From NCBI GenBank assembly GCA_029582265.1, contig CM055828.1, positions 4,261,402 to 4,325,401 of the forward strand: 64,000 nucleotides of DNA, read 5' to 3'. The position numbers and the translations under genes were made by a program. Each line of letters opens with the position of its first letter. Position 1 is the first letter of the stretch. This document shows, piece by piece, positions 39,938 to 51,249 of this stretch. This DNA is from Zoroaster sp. YZ-2022 (taxonomy: Eukaryota; Echinodermata; Asteroidea; Forcipulatida; Zoroasteridae). The notes below the pieces were generated by a model. It saw nothing but the letters and a program-made list of their open reading frames with translations, was not told the DNA's origin and made no database searches.

Positions 39938-40542
39938 AGAACCAACCAACCGGCTCTTCTCAGAGCTCATTACATGGTGTGCCCGAAAGACCTCAAGAGC
40001 ATGTAGGGTTCTTGTTTCCAATGATTGGTTTTGAAGCAGTACATGTACCTGCAACTCTACACGTACTTGTTTCTATCAAATGATTGTTTTCACGGAAAGC
40101 AGCAATTTTCAGATTCATTATAAAAAGGAAATTGCTTGTTATTGTCGGAAATATTTGTCTTCTTATAATAGTTCCTTGAATCTAAATTTGGCGGTTTCCT
40201 AAGTCGACGTGGGTGGTTAAAGTACGGTAGTGCCTGTATACGTGTACACGTAATACAACATAAACCAGGATAATGGCACTTTTCAGATTGAATAAGGAAA
40301 TTAAATAAAGAATTAACTTAATACCAACCAAATGTACCTGTAGTAAAAAAAAAAGCAAAATAATTTGTTAGTTAATGTTTCGACCCAAGCCTTTTTTTTA
40401 TAAGAATGTTTGCCAGAAAAATAACATCTACACTGTACATGTATAGTCAACATCTTTCATCTGTACAGTGTATGTACATTGTTATAGCCACAGAGGTCGT
40501 TTTCTCCTTTGTCCTTGTCTTGGCCAGCCACTTTGTTGCCCC

Positions 40543-40812
40543 TTAACCCTAACCCTCTAGGTATCTGCCGAGGAACCTTCCTGAATCCTCCAAAATCCAT
40601 CAGTGCACTTTTGGAAACATGCCCTTATTTTCAAAATGCACCATGCATTTTCGTTGATCTTTCATATTCAGCACTTATGACCTGTGCTTCTTGCCAGCTA
40701 GTAATTTCGTCCCATTTGAAGAGCTGAAAGTACCAGTTTGGAATAGTGCTGAATTTTCCCCCAAAAAGTGCCGCTTGGAGGATTTTGCAGGATTTGGGGT
40801 GGTTAGGGTTAA
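40543..40812. mobile_element. TTAA-flanked MITE, CCCTAACC family (copy 3)
   Basis: TTAA-CCCTAACCCTCTAGG ... GGTGGTTAGGG-TTAA. It is closely similar along its whole length to 44284-44559. Confidence 0.85.
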
Positions 40813-41693
40813 TAACATTTCCATCTATTTAGACATTCCTAATGAATGAGTCCTTTACTCAGGAAAAGTGACCTTGCCCTGACAAAAATGAAATTCCAGG
40901 CCTGGTATATCATGCACTGTAAACATACTTTTTTTTTTGTAGTTAGTTATCCTCTTCGTCCCCTCTGGGACATAAGGCTGCAACAAAGTTCCTCCACTCC
41001 ATCCTGTTCTTTGCCTTCTTCTCTGCCTCTCCCAAAATACAAATTTGTTTGTAAAATGTGCAAATTTGTAAAAAGCAGCACGATTCATTCCTATTACCTA
41101 CTCCACCCAGATCAGAATCAATACTAGTTTTTGTTATGATATCAATAGAAGCAGGTGTCAACATTGTTAAATGCTGCCAAAGTATAAAACCATTCAAGCG
41201 CACATTTGGTCAGAACTGCATTTCTGCCGCTCGGCTGTGGCGTGTGGTACTGGTGGGTGTGGTTTTTTTAATTATACACACTCTGACAGGCGTAAAATCG
41301 TTGCGGTTGGTGGTTTTCATGAATGAGAGAGCTCATAATCCTTGACAATAATGAAAATCCTTTTCTTTTGACAAGAATGGTTAAAAGACCACGCTTGTCA
41401 GGAATGCGCCATTTGGCGGAACAATTTATGGGGGAATATCATTAAACGATTAATTAATTTCCAGCTTAATGGGTACAGACAGGTGGCCGCACAGATCACA
41501 CCCAACCTTAGCCTGTCTTGCCGTGGATCAGTTGACATCTGTGCCTTGTCTAACTATAAAAATGAGACTAGAATTTCTTTGGATCGTTCTCACGAAACAA
41601 GACTAAGTCTGGCTTGTAATGTATCACATAGAAAAAATGCTATCCACGCAAATTCATAATTTGTTTATCAAAAACACTGATTTGCTATTCATA

Positions 41694-42565
41694 AGGCCAA
41701 AAAAAAAGAAGAAGATGTTGAGTTGCCCTCCACCGACCGACCCAAAAGTGCTGAAATCTCGGGTTGGTTTTTTTTTTTTTTTTTTTTTTTTCCCCCAGTC
41801 ATTCATAGGCCTATTTATTAATGAAACTTACCAATTTTCTGTGTATAAAACATAATACGTTTGATTTGTGAAATTTTCCACTTTTTTTTACCGGTACCCA
41901 AGACTCAATCTACATGTTTTCAAATCGAATGGCCCCGGCCCTCACATGGTGCACTGCCTTCGCACACACTGTGTGCCAACGATTGCGACTCAAATCTACA
42001 CGTTTTCCAATCGAATGGCCCCTCACATGTTTTCCACTGGCTTCGTGCACTGTACGTGTGTCAACGATTGCGACCCGATCTACACGTTTTCAAATCGAAT
42101 GGCCACTCACATGTTGCATGTTGAGCATTGCACGCAATATGGATGAATTTGCTGTGTCAATCACAGCGAAAAGTACAACAAAAATGCTTGGGATACTTTT
42201 ATTCTGAAGCAAAATTCCTTGCTGATAGGTATACAAATGTCTTAATATCATATGTCAACCAATGGGATGCATAAAGTTGTTAAGAACAAAAGTGCTAGAA
42301 ACAAGTGTATGAAATGTTGAAATAAAGTTGTTGAAAGATTATTATAAAGTTGAATGTGTGATGTCTTTTTATTCTTTAGGTACTTGTGCATACTGCTAGA
42401 TCATTGTCTTTGAAAAACATGGTACAGTGTATGTGGTTTCAGTTCCAATGCATTTCAATCTTAAAATGACAGTCAAGGAGGGGGGAAAAAAAAAAATCCC
42501 GACCGACCGACCACTTCAAATATTTTCACTGGAGGGCAACTCAACAATTTTTCTTTTTTGGCCTA
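41694..42565. mobile_element. TIR DNA element with internal tandem repeat, possible TA target
   Basis: The termini AGGCCAAAAAAA...TTGAGTTGCCCTCCA (from 41694) and the inverted TGGAGGGCAACTCAA...TTTTTTGGCCT (to about 42564) match over about 45 bp. A second inverted motif, GACCGACC, lies inside each end. TA flanks both sides. The interior holds an 85-bp tandem repeat and no transposase. Confidence 0.8.
41909..42125. repeat. About 85-bp tandem repeat, 2.5 copies
   Basis: The unit begins TCTACACGTTTTCAAATCGA and contains GTGCCAACGATTGCGACTC. Starts are at 41909, 41995 and 42079. It lies inside the TIR element 41694-42565. Confidence 0.88.
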
Positions 42566-42735
42566 ATTATAACATGAAAGTTCACCAAAATATTTCTGTC
42601 TAAAAAATTGGCTATGATGCACAATTTTTGAACAAAAATGTTTCCTGTATTTAAGTATGAAATAATTTAAACCTTTTTATAGTAATAATTCACGCATCAC
42701 TGCATGCACGCACAGGTAAAATGCAAACCTGTATC

Positions 42736-43048
42736 TTAACCCTCCTACACATGGAGGCCACTCCGATCCACAAAATTCTGCTCTTGAGCAACCTTCAGTA
42801 CATACATGTACAAGCCTGCTGTCCTTTCCAATAATCTTACAAAATCAACTGTGTGCCACCCAAGGCCACTGTAAATGTTTGAATAGTATGGCCTGCAATG
42901 TATCAATGGGAGACCACTTTACCCTGTAATCTCAGTGGTGTGACAGTGCACAGAAGGGTAACCATAGGAGGCTACTGGAAACAGCTAATGGCTTAGAGTG
43001 GCCTGAATGGGTTGTTTCAAAAATTGTGCTGATTGCAGGAGGGTTTAA
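42736..43048. mobile_element. TTAA-flanked MITE, CCCTCCTA family (copy 1)
   Basis: TTAA-CCCTCCTACAC ... GCAGGAGGGT-TTAA. The inside is unlike the other members and is built on GGCCACT/AGTGGCC words in both orientations. Confidence 0.75.
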
Positions 43049-44283
43049 AATGTCCAATGCTGACATGTACTGATGACCACATGACCTAGATTAACATGTA
43101 GCTACTGTTGAGAGTATTTCTACCAACATTTTATTTTACATACCTGTGTAAATATAAGGAGGTAGTAAATGAAGATGTGTACTTGTGCCTGTATTTGATA
43201 TGTGAGTACATACTGCACAATACACAAATATACTTGGTACAACCATGGTACAACATACATTCACACTGAACTTGGTGTTCTTGTTCTTTGTTTCGCATAG
43301 CATGTCATACAAGGTCAATGCAGTGTTGGTTTACTTGTAGTTTACTTGTGGCTGGACCTACACCTTCAGTCCTAAAAAAAATATGCATACAATGGCCAAC
43401 TTACATGTAAATGAATATGAATAAAAAGTTGTCAGCCAATGAGAAGATCATTCTACATGGGTCTGCTTCACCACATGCTCCAGATAATGAATATTCAGTG
43501 TTTTGGTGCATGGCTTTAACCATTCAAGTCAGCCTAATTAGCATACTTCCTTTTTATCAAGGAGCCAGAAGTCTGCAGCTGAGGGCAAATCTAGCGTGAA
43601 ATATATAACAGGCTTAACAAATTTATAGTTTGGATTTGACCCTTGTGTAAACCTCAATATAAGCCCCTGGCTAAACGAACTGGATCTAAAATGAACTGCT
43701 TTTTGCAACACTTTACTGTGAACATTTCATTTTCAGTTTTAAAACTGTAATTATTTATGTGTTGGGTGCTAATGTTTTAGTCAAATTAGTGAAATAATGT
43801 CCAAAATTAATTTGTATCATCCGAACACAGAAATTCTTTTTTGGAATGAATACACTTGGTCATCTGTTATTTGCATTAACCTCTCAGATCATATAAGAAA
43901 TGTGCATGCATCTTGGATTACAATTTGAGATAATTCTTTGAGGAAGAAATTCCATGAAAACATCTGTAACAGTTTCCACTTTACTTCCCCAGTAAAATTG
44001 CTTGTTCCTCTCAGTAAGTTAAACTTGTTTTCCCTCAACTTAACTTACATGTATTTGGATCTTATCAACTGTAATGTGAAATACATTACAGGGCACTTTA
44101 TCAAGTTAAATGTCAACAAGTAAAACAGAAACGCATCCTGTATTACAAGTCTATCAATCACAAAGTTCATTAGTTCAATGTTCGACCTTGATCAGAGAAG
44201 GCATTATTTATATACAGAGATTGGGAGCAACTGTTCAACTTGTATTTTGTTCTGTCCAGAGCTTGGGTGAGTCCAGGGCATGA

Positions 44284-44559
44284 TTAAAACCCTAACCCCC
44301 TAGGTATTCTGGCTAGGAACCTTCCCGAATCCTCCAAAATCCATCAGTGCACTTTTGGAAACATGACCATATCTTCAAAATGCACTTAAATGCATTTCCG
44401 TTGATCTTTCATATTCAGCACTTATGGCCTGTACTTCTTGCCAGGTAGTAATTTTGTCCCATTTGAAGAGGTGAAAGTACCAGTTTCCAACAGTGCTGAA
44501 TTTTCCCAAAAAAGTGCCCCTTTGGAGGATTTTGCAGGATTTAAGGTGGTTAGGGTTAA
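44284..44559. mobile_element. TTAA-flanked MITE, CCCTAACC family (copy 4)
   Basis: TTAAAACCCTAACCCCCTAGG ends in GGTGGTTAGGG-TTAA. It is near identical to copy 3 (shared ATCCATCAGTGCACTTTTGG and TCGTTGATCTTTCATATTC-like words). Confidence 0.85.
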
Positions 44560-46841
44560 AGAAAATCAATTATGTCTTTATGGTCGTTGACATTGTTTGA
44601 ATTTAATCTTCCATTCAAAGCAATTAATTTTGTCAGAAATTGTTAATGAACTATCGGAAAAGTTCTGACCAAATCTTGTAATCAAGATATTCAAGACATT
44701 GCTGAAATTGTGCCCCTACTTAAAAATCGTTTACGTAGTCAGTAAATGCATGTTCTTCTGATGGATATTTTTCAAAGTCAGAATAAAGGAAAGAATGTTT
44801 AACCAAGATGTAAATTACAACAAGACTTAAATTACGACTAGCAAGCATCCTAAGTGTGATAAACAAGTCCTGCTCCCAGTCCAAAATAAACCCAGGGTTC
44901 ATCTTGTGGACATTTTGACTCCACCTGAACTCACATCGTATCCACAGAGACACCCAGTCGAGGAGGATTGACGCTCACGATCGTGTTTGATTTATTTGCT
45001 TGCACCATTTCCTCGTAACCGCCGTTCAATTTTTATCGCCAAGGGCCGGCCAGCACTTTGTTATTTAAGATTATTTTCTGGCGAGGGTGTCCAAGAAATT
45101 GCAGGAGGCTGTTACATGTGAACCGGAGGAGGCAATTTTGCCCGAGAACAGTGTAAAGCGATTTGTAAAATTAAATGTAGAGTACATTTTTTAATTTGCC
45201 TGAACCAGTCCAGATTTCAGGTGATTTTTTGTTGTGTATTTGTTGTGCAAGAGTTAGATATTGTACACTTCTCTGCTCAAGGATCCCGTGCCTTGGAGAG
45301 TATGACTATGAGCCAAGATTTGGAGACAGGGCGTCCAAATTAATGAATCCTTTGAAATTGCAATACTTCTGCATGTGTATTACAAATAAAACAGGGTGTC
45401 CATTTACATGTAGCAAACAGGGTGTCCAAAAGACACCCAAAGAAATTATTGGCTACATATACATGTATGTACATATCAAGATTTTTATTTTATTATTTTT
45501 TTTTTGCATAATTTTTGTCTGGCATTTCAGCACTCAAGAAATCATTTTGTTCATGGCTTCACTGGTTTGAATGAAATACTGCAGTTCACCATTGACCCTA
45601 TTTCTACAGAGGTTCTGTCATTTCCCACTGATCAGCTCCACGTAAAACCCAAAGACCACCCATGCACAAAAAGCCACAAATTGATGCAATTCAGCAGGGA
45701 TTTTTCTTTAAAAAAACAGTGGACTTTGTTCAGTTGTTTTCATTTCATTCACGCTATTTATAAAGTGACTGATACTTAACAGGGCCACACACACACTACA
45801 AACTGAATGCACTAAATAAAAATCAATGATGATGACTTATTAAACAAACGGTTACATGATATTGTAAACTGATTGATTAAATTTTTCATATTCATGAATA
45901 AATTCATAATTTTTATGATTGGTTGATTTCCATATTTTTGATACATGTAGGTGAGGTCCATACGGTTCAACATAATAACACCATAAGGAAATATACCGCA
46001 ATACTTACGTTGAAGTATCATTATTTTTAACATCGCATGTTGAACTTTGAAACTGACAAATTCAATAAAAACTGATGGAATGTTCATTAAAATATAACAT
46101 CGCACGTTAACATTTCATTAATATTTTCTTCAATATTTGAAATGTAATATCCTGTATAAGCCATGAATTCTTCAGAAATGTTTTTTTTTGTTTAGTCCAA
46201 TTTTCATTCATCGCCATGGCAATGATGCCTCATTCTTATCAACCAGTTAGTCATAATGTAATAATATATTGTTATTAAATGCAAATTCCATATTTATAAT
46301 TATAATTACTCTAGCGTCTGTGATGGCACAAAGGCATGTTAAGAGTGACGTCAATGGCCGGATGACTGACCCGAGATGGATTTGGACACTACTAAATAAA
46401 AAATTGTTTCTGCTGTGTTTTGTAGGCTGCATGACTATGAAATAGAATTTGGAACATTCTTATAATAATAGTGGACACTTGTAACACTGGCATGCATGGC
46501 GCATATTTCATGAAAATAAAATATAAATACGCAATAATTACATGTTACAAGCATTTACGTGTATGGATGTGTACTGTATGTATAGGGGTTATCACTATAT
46601 ACATGTACATGTACAGTACTGTTCAAACATGTGCCAGTGCTTCTTGGAGATCCATATTGTTTTTACTTGACCCGTTTCACAATTGTAATTATTTCAAGGG
46701 TTAAAAAATAAGATTTAATATAATAATCACCTGTATTTGTTTTGCAATATCTAGACACACAGTTTATAAATTTTGATCTTTTAACTTGCAATGAATACAT
46801 GTACAATAGTTTGAAAAAGGATAATTTTTTTATCAGGCAAC
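44560..46841. other. No gene seen
   Basis: AT-rich unique sequence. A short motif pair around 45389-45445 (GGGTGTCCATTTACATGTAG, GGGTGTCCAAAAGACACCC) resembles the insert in the TTAA MITE at 58.8 kb. Open frames here lack splice or domain support. Confidence 0.55.
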
Positions 46842-47117
46842 TTCAGAAGGGGTCATGCCTATGTTCCCTCAGCCCTATGTTCCCTCAGCCCTATGTTCCC
46901 TCAATGCCTAACATTTTTTTAAAATCCAAATTAGGCCCTATGTTCCCTCAACCCTATGTTCCCTCAACCCTATGTTCCTCATCCCAAAATAGACCTAGGG
47001 TCTATTTTGGGATGAGGGAACATAGGGCTGAGGGAACATAGGGTCTATTTTGGGATGAGGGAACATAGGGCTGAGGGAACATAAGGCTTAGGGAACTTGA
47101 GTACGGTCCCCTTCAGA
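46842..47117. mobile_element. Foldback element built of TATGTTCCCTCA repeats
   Basis: The ends TTCAGAAGGGG and the inverted CCCCTTCAGAA bound an imperfect palindrome. The left half repeats CCCTATGTTCCCTCA and the right half TGAGGGAACATAGGG. The centre is a near-perfect palindrome around 46978-47016 (TCATCCCAAAATAGACC and its complement). Confidence 0.85.
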
Positions 47118-47310
47118 ATTAAACAAATCTACATGATGTACAATGTACGTATGTGTTGGATTAAATCGCACAGTTCTGTAGTTCTGAAGCTAAAGTTTCC
47201 TGAATAATAATATAAATTGTAACATATTCCACAGAAAACTGGTAATCTGCCAAACATGCTTTTCATTGAGATTACCTTCAGTTATGTTCTGCGCTAGATA
47301 AGATTTACTT

Positions 47311-47880
47311 TAGGGGTGTGCGTTTTCGGATATTATTGAAACCGGATACCCAAAATCAGGAAACTTCGGATACCCAGACACCCGTTTTCATTTTTGTTGA
47401 AACATGCCTCCGGTGGTGTACAAATACATGTACTGTAAATGGTAACAAAATTGACCTTTATAATACAGAGGATACCATACTTAAATCGATCTTTTCTTTA
47501 CTGTGTCGTTTTTATTAAAACAATTAGGCAAACATTCCCTCCTGTGCTGCTGGTTTGATAAGTTGTTTGAAGCAGCTGCTGCCAGGCCCTTTGCAGTCTT
47601 AACGATTCGATACAATTTATCACAAACAGTTGGAGAAAAGTGTATGGCAAATGTCTGTAAAATACTACAAAGGCTTTATTGGAGTGTAATCTCTTGAATT
47701 TAAAGATAATTGTCTGTAAAAGTGTAAACATTACATTGTTCAAGAGTGACAGATTTATGTTCACTCCGCTCAAATGTTAAGTCCGAATTTTAAAAAGTCA
47801 TTTACAGGTAATTGGAACCGAAAAATGGAACCGGGTAATGACAGTTTCGGTTGGGCATCCAGATACCCGGCACAGCCCTA
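47311..47880. mobile_element. Complete non-autonomous hAT element with 8-bp target duplication
   Basis: Terminal inverted repeats are TAGGGGTGTGC and GCACAGCCCTA (10 of 11 match). The identical octamer ATTTACTT flanks both sides (47303-47310 and 47881-47888). Subterminal GGATACCC words occur in opposite orientation at the two ends. The 570-bp interior has no transposase. An 8-bp duplication with TAGGG/CAGGG ends is diagnostic of the hAT superfamily. Confidence 0.88.
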
Positions 47881-47888
47881 ATTTACTT

Positions 47889-50145
47889 ATTATTATTATC
47901 AAACAGCAATTCTATGTACTAGGGACAGAAGCCAAGGATACGGACAATACATTTAGCCTTTTGATTTGCATATCAGATGGGTTTTTCTTGGGTTTGGTGA
48001 CCTGGGGGATCAAACTATGCTAATTAATTTAGAGTGCACTGGCTTGCAGGTCATGCACAGCATGAAAATCAATATGTCCTCAGGGATCTAGGCTAGAATG
48101 ATTCAATTTATACTGAAATTTAAATCAGGATGTAGGGTAATCAATGTGGATATAATCACAATTAAAATATGGATGAAAATGGAATTAAAAAAGGCCACCG
48201 AGGAACTACATGTAGTTTTCTCAGTGAGAAAATATTAGCAAATTACAGATGTTTGTAGAACTGTGAGTGAAATATGTACATTCCATGAAAAATCGGAATC
48301 AAATCAAAGACATAATGGAAACTTTCACAGGTGTTATCTCGAATCAAAGAGAAATGAGCATACTCAGTTTTGCCAACAAAATTAATGATTGTCTGAATTT
48401 AAGTCAATTTGGAAATATATTGAAATTTCTAAGCTAAGATTGACTATAACATTGTTACTTTATGCCCTAACGTCAACCACCAGTCAGCTAAACAGACAGT
48501 TTAATTATCATCATGTCAGTTGAACAAATAGAGATTTTCCACATTTCCACACAGATTGTGGTTTACCCAACTCATTACTTATTCTGTATGGAAGGACAAC
48601 CAATTGATATTAACTGCATAACAGATTAACAATTCTAGTTCTCACACATACATTCTAGAAACAGAATGCATAATTAATCATTAATTAATTAGTATTGACC
48701 GCATAATGCGGTGGCAGAAATATATTGATTTAAAAAATATATATATGTTTTGAATAGATATATAAAAGAGGTCAAGATATAAATGAGGTCATGCATGAAT
48801 TTTAACATTATTAGCTTGAATCATGAGACGGTCTTAACTTTTAATAGTGGGTGGACAGTAATTAATTAGCAACTTGTACATTTAGATTTCGTAGTGACTG
48901 AATAATGGCTGGAGAAGATGTACATGCCAGAGATTTATTTCAACACTGGGCTTGTTTCAAAAGTCAGACAGAATTTGACAGAAAAAGCGCTATAATTTTT
49001 GATCGAGGATAAAATGTTATAATTTTTTATTTAGTGTACAGCACAGACTGTCAATAATGGCACAGGACATTATTTGTTCACTCGATTTTATTTTATTTTA
49101 TTGCTGAAAATGTCAGCATGTTAGACGGAACCGATAGAAATGAGTTTTTCCAGGAATCTGAAGAATACATTTAAATTTTATCGCAACTTAAATGAGTGAA
49201 AAAGTTTAAGGTGACAATGATTCTTTTTGTTAACCAGTTGACGTCGGGAATATTTATTTTTTTCCGGTCCCCCGTGCGGGTTTATTTTCAGTGAAAAATC
49301 TGAATTTTTTTTTTAGCCATTAATAATTTTTTTTGTCAATGAAACTAAGTTTGGACTTAACCAAATAAACACCTTTACTCATTGACATTTTGAGAATTAA
49401 ATGGCTAGTTTTTTAATTACGGTTGTGTTTGTTCAGCACAATTAGACCGTTGGCAAGCTCCGATGCAACAGCCTATTAGCGACCAGCGCCCGGTCGAAAA
49501 GACGGCATACCTGGAGAGAGATCAAATGCCTCGTAAACAATGGATATAAATCCGTCTTTACAAATGCTTTACATCAAAGGAACAGGTCTTGGATAAAGGG
49601 ATTAGGCAAAAATCAACAAAAACAGTGAACTCGTTCAGTATTTGCAGTGCATTTTGTCCGGGGCCACCGAACCGTGACCCCATGGACTCCCGAGAAACGA
49701 TTGCGTGTATACACGTCAGCCGCCACGACGGCACGCCACGTGTGGCGTGTTGACAAGTCTCCCGGTGACACACACAAAAATCAGAATGCGTGTTTAGACG
49801 CTCTCCGATCCGCTGTACAAAAAAAAATCCGAAGCGAACTGGTTAAAGTGGGATATAATCTTTGATTATTTAACACATTTAACATCATTATTTTGAGTGA
49901 GTTTTCAATTTTGACGTTTAAGGTAAACAAAACACTTTCGAAATACATCCGGTTGTGGCTTGTGTTACACCCATAAAAAAAGCAGTCACTGATTTCTCTT
50001 ATAAATATTGATCGGCCAGACACTCTTTCAACGATATTACGATCCTCTATTCATATTCAGTAATGGACTAATGCCATGGCATTACGTGTCTGTCCTGTTG
50101 GCCATATCTACAAAGCCTATTATATGATTCGTTTCACAATCAAGA
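47889..50145. other. No gene seen
   Basis: AT-rich, with a more complex CG-containing stretch at about 49440-49810. None of the open frames has a recognisable domain. A fragment related to the 80-bp-unit element lies near 48310-48375 (TCGAATCAAAGAGAAATGAG, CATACTC, GTTTTGCCAAC). Confidence 0.55.
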
Positions 50146-50510
50146 TTAACCCTCCTACTTCTGGTACCTTTTTCGTACAAGTTGATCCACCATTTGAAAC
50201 CATTCGCTTTAGTGGTTTTGAATGGTGAAATAACTGTGTACAGTATTGATTCCCCCATTGAATGGTAGGTCAGCTAATACAAAACCTTGTTTGGATCTTT
50301 CCAAATGGTAGTACAGCTAATACAAAACCTTGTTTGGATACTTTAAGTGGTGAATCAATGGACCCTCTATGCATTTGAATGGATTTGAATGGTAGTAAAG
50401 CTTGCTACCAACACTTCAAATGGTATCACCATGTGTGTACAAAACCAATGGGCATTTTGGTAAGTGGAAATTTTGAATGGTTTCAAATGGTCAAACAGTA
50501 GGAGGGTTAA
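50146..50510. mobile_element. TTAA-flanked MITE, CCCTCCTA family (copy 2)
   Basis: TTAA-CCCTCCTACTT ... ACAGTAGGAGGG-TTAA. The inside is permuted GAATGGT/AAATGGT words and a direct duplication of GCTAATACAAAACCTTGTTT. Confidence 0.85.
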
Positions 50511-50582
50511 AAAAAAACATCTTCTCTAATCTTATGTAATATATGTTGCAGGTCAGAATCTTATGCATTACTTAAATTATTA

Positions 50583-50740
50583 TAGGAGTACCTTTAGAAT
50601 GCAGGGCCAAATTTTCAACACCTTTTTTCCCTCTTTCTGAATTTGACCTAGGAACTACAGTTGTGTATTTTTAAGTCAGATTACGTAAATTTATAAGAAG
50701 TAACATTTGGTGTGGCCCTGCATTCTATAGTTGTACCTTA
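50583..50740. mobile_element. Short TIR element around GAATGCAGGGCCA
   Basis: The arms 50585-50609 and 50713-50737 share TAGAATGCAGGGCCA and GTAC words in inverted form. Interior about 100 bp. Confidence 0.7.
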
Positions 50741-50786
50741 TTATAAATCCAGCTGCAGTAATTAAAGCTAGTAGAATAAACCCCAT

Positions 50787-50957
50787 CACGGTAATATGCC
50801 CCATGTTTTTCACGGAGCAAAATTGTTTAGGCCTATTTAGAATGTGTGTTGCCATTTGCGACCTGATGACCAAACTACATGTGCTGGACCGCAGATGGCA
50901 ATGCGTGTTCTAAATAAACAATTTTGCCCCATGAAAAACATGGCACATATTACCGTG
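50787..50957. mobile_element. Long palindrome (foldback), arms about 75 bp
   Basis: CACGGTAATATGCCCCATGT, AGCAAAATTGTTTA and TGTTGCCATTTGCG on the left are mirrored by the right arm ending CATGGCACATATTACCGTG. The loop is about 25 nt (around ACCAAACTACATGTGCTGG). Confidence 0.85.
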
Positions 50958-51078
50958 AAAGTGTCTACTCAAAATTCAACATTTAATGCATGTATTTATA
51001 ATAATTTAATCTCACATTTTTGTTAGGCCTACACTAACGTTAGAATTAGAAAGTTGAAGCATAGGTCCCTAAATAAAT

Positions 51079-51220
51079 TAAGTAAGACTAATTGTGGTGA
51101 CACCATGTGGAATCTCAATTGAGTAGTAATTAGTTCTGAAAAGAACTGGTGGTACAACTCGACGTTTCGATCAGTATGCTCTGATCGTCCACATGGTGTC
51201 ACCACAATTAGTCTTACTTA
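51079..51220. mobile_element. Foldback with perfect 32-bp TIRs, GGTGACACCATGTGG family
   Basis: 51079-51110 and 51189-51220 are exact reverse complements (start TAAGTAAGACTAATTGTGGT). Between them is a minus-strand stem CGATCAG...CTGATCG followed by GAAACGTCG, which resembles the stem II plus GAAA part of the hammerhead-like core at 39.9 kb. Partial copies are at 14.9, 19.3, 33.3 and 55.9 kb. Confidence 0.9.
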
Positions 51221-51249
51221 TCATCCTCACCATGCAAAGCTACAAGTTT

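Larger units (their letters stand above)
39452..40005. mobile_element. Foldback element, interrupted by a SINE, with hammerhead-like core
   Basis: Inner arms are 39869-39899 and 39932-39966, near-perfect inverted copies. Outer arms carry CATGTAATGA against TCATTACATG, and TCTTGAGTTCTTTCGGGTAC (39461-39480) against the inverted GTGCCCGAAAGACCTCAAGA (39980-39999 area). The SINE at 39484-39836 sits between the outer and inner parts of the left arm. Confidence 0.75.

Noticed and set aside
41868..42207. Three overlapping open frames of 87-97 aa
   Set aside because: They lie in the 85-bp tandem array of a TIR element; three frames of the same DNA being open argues against coding.
40543..44559. Interstitial telomere (TTAGGG) sequence
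   Set aside because: Only one or two units occur, always at the ends of TTAA-flanked elements, in opposite orientation at each end; this is a transposon terminus.
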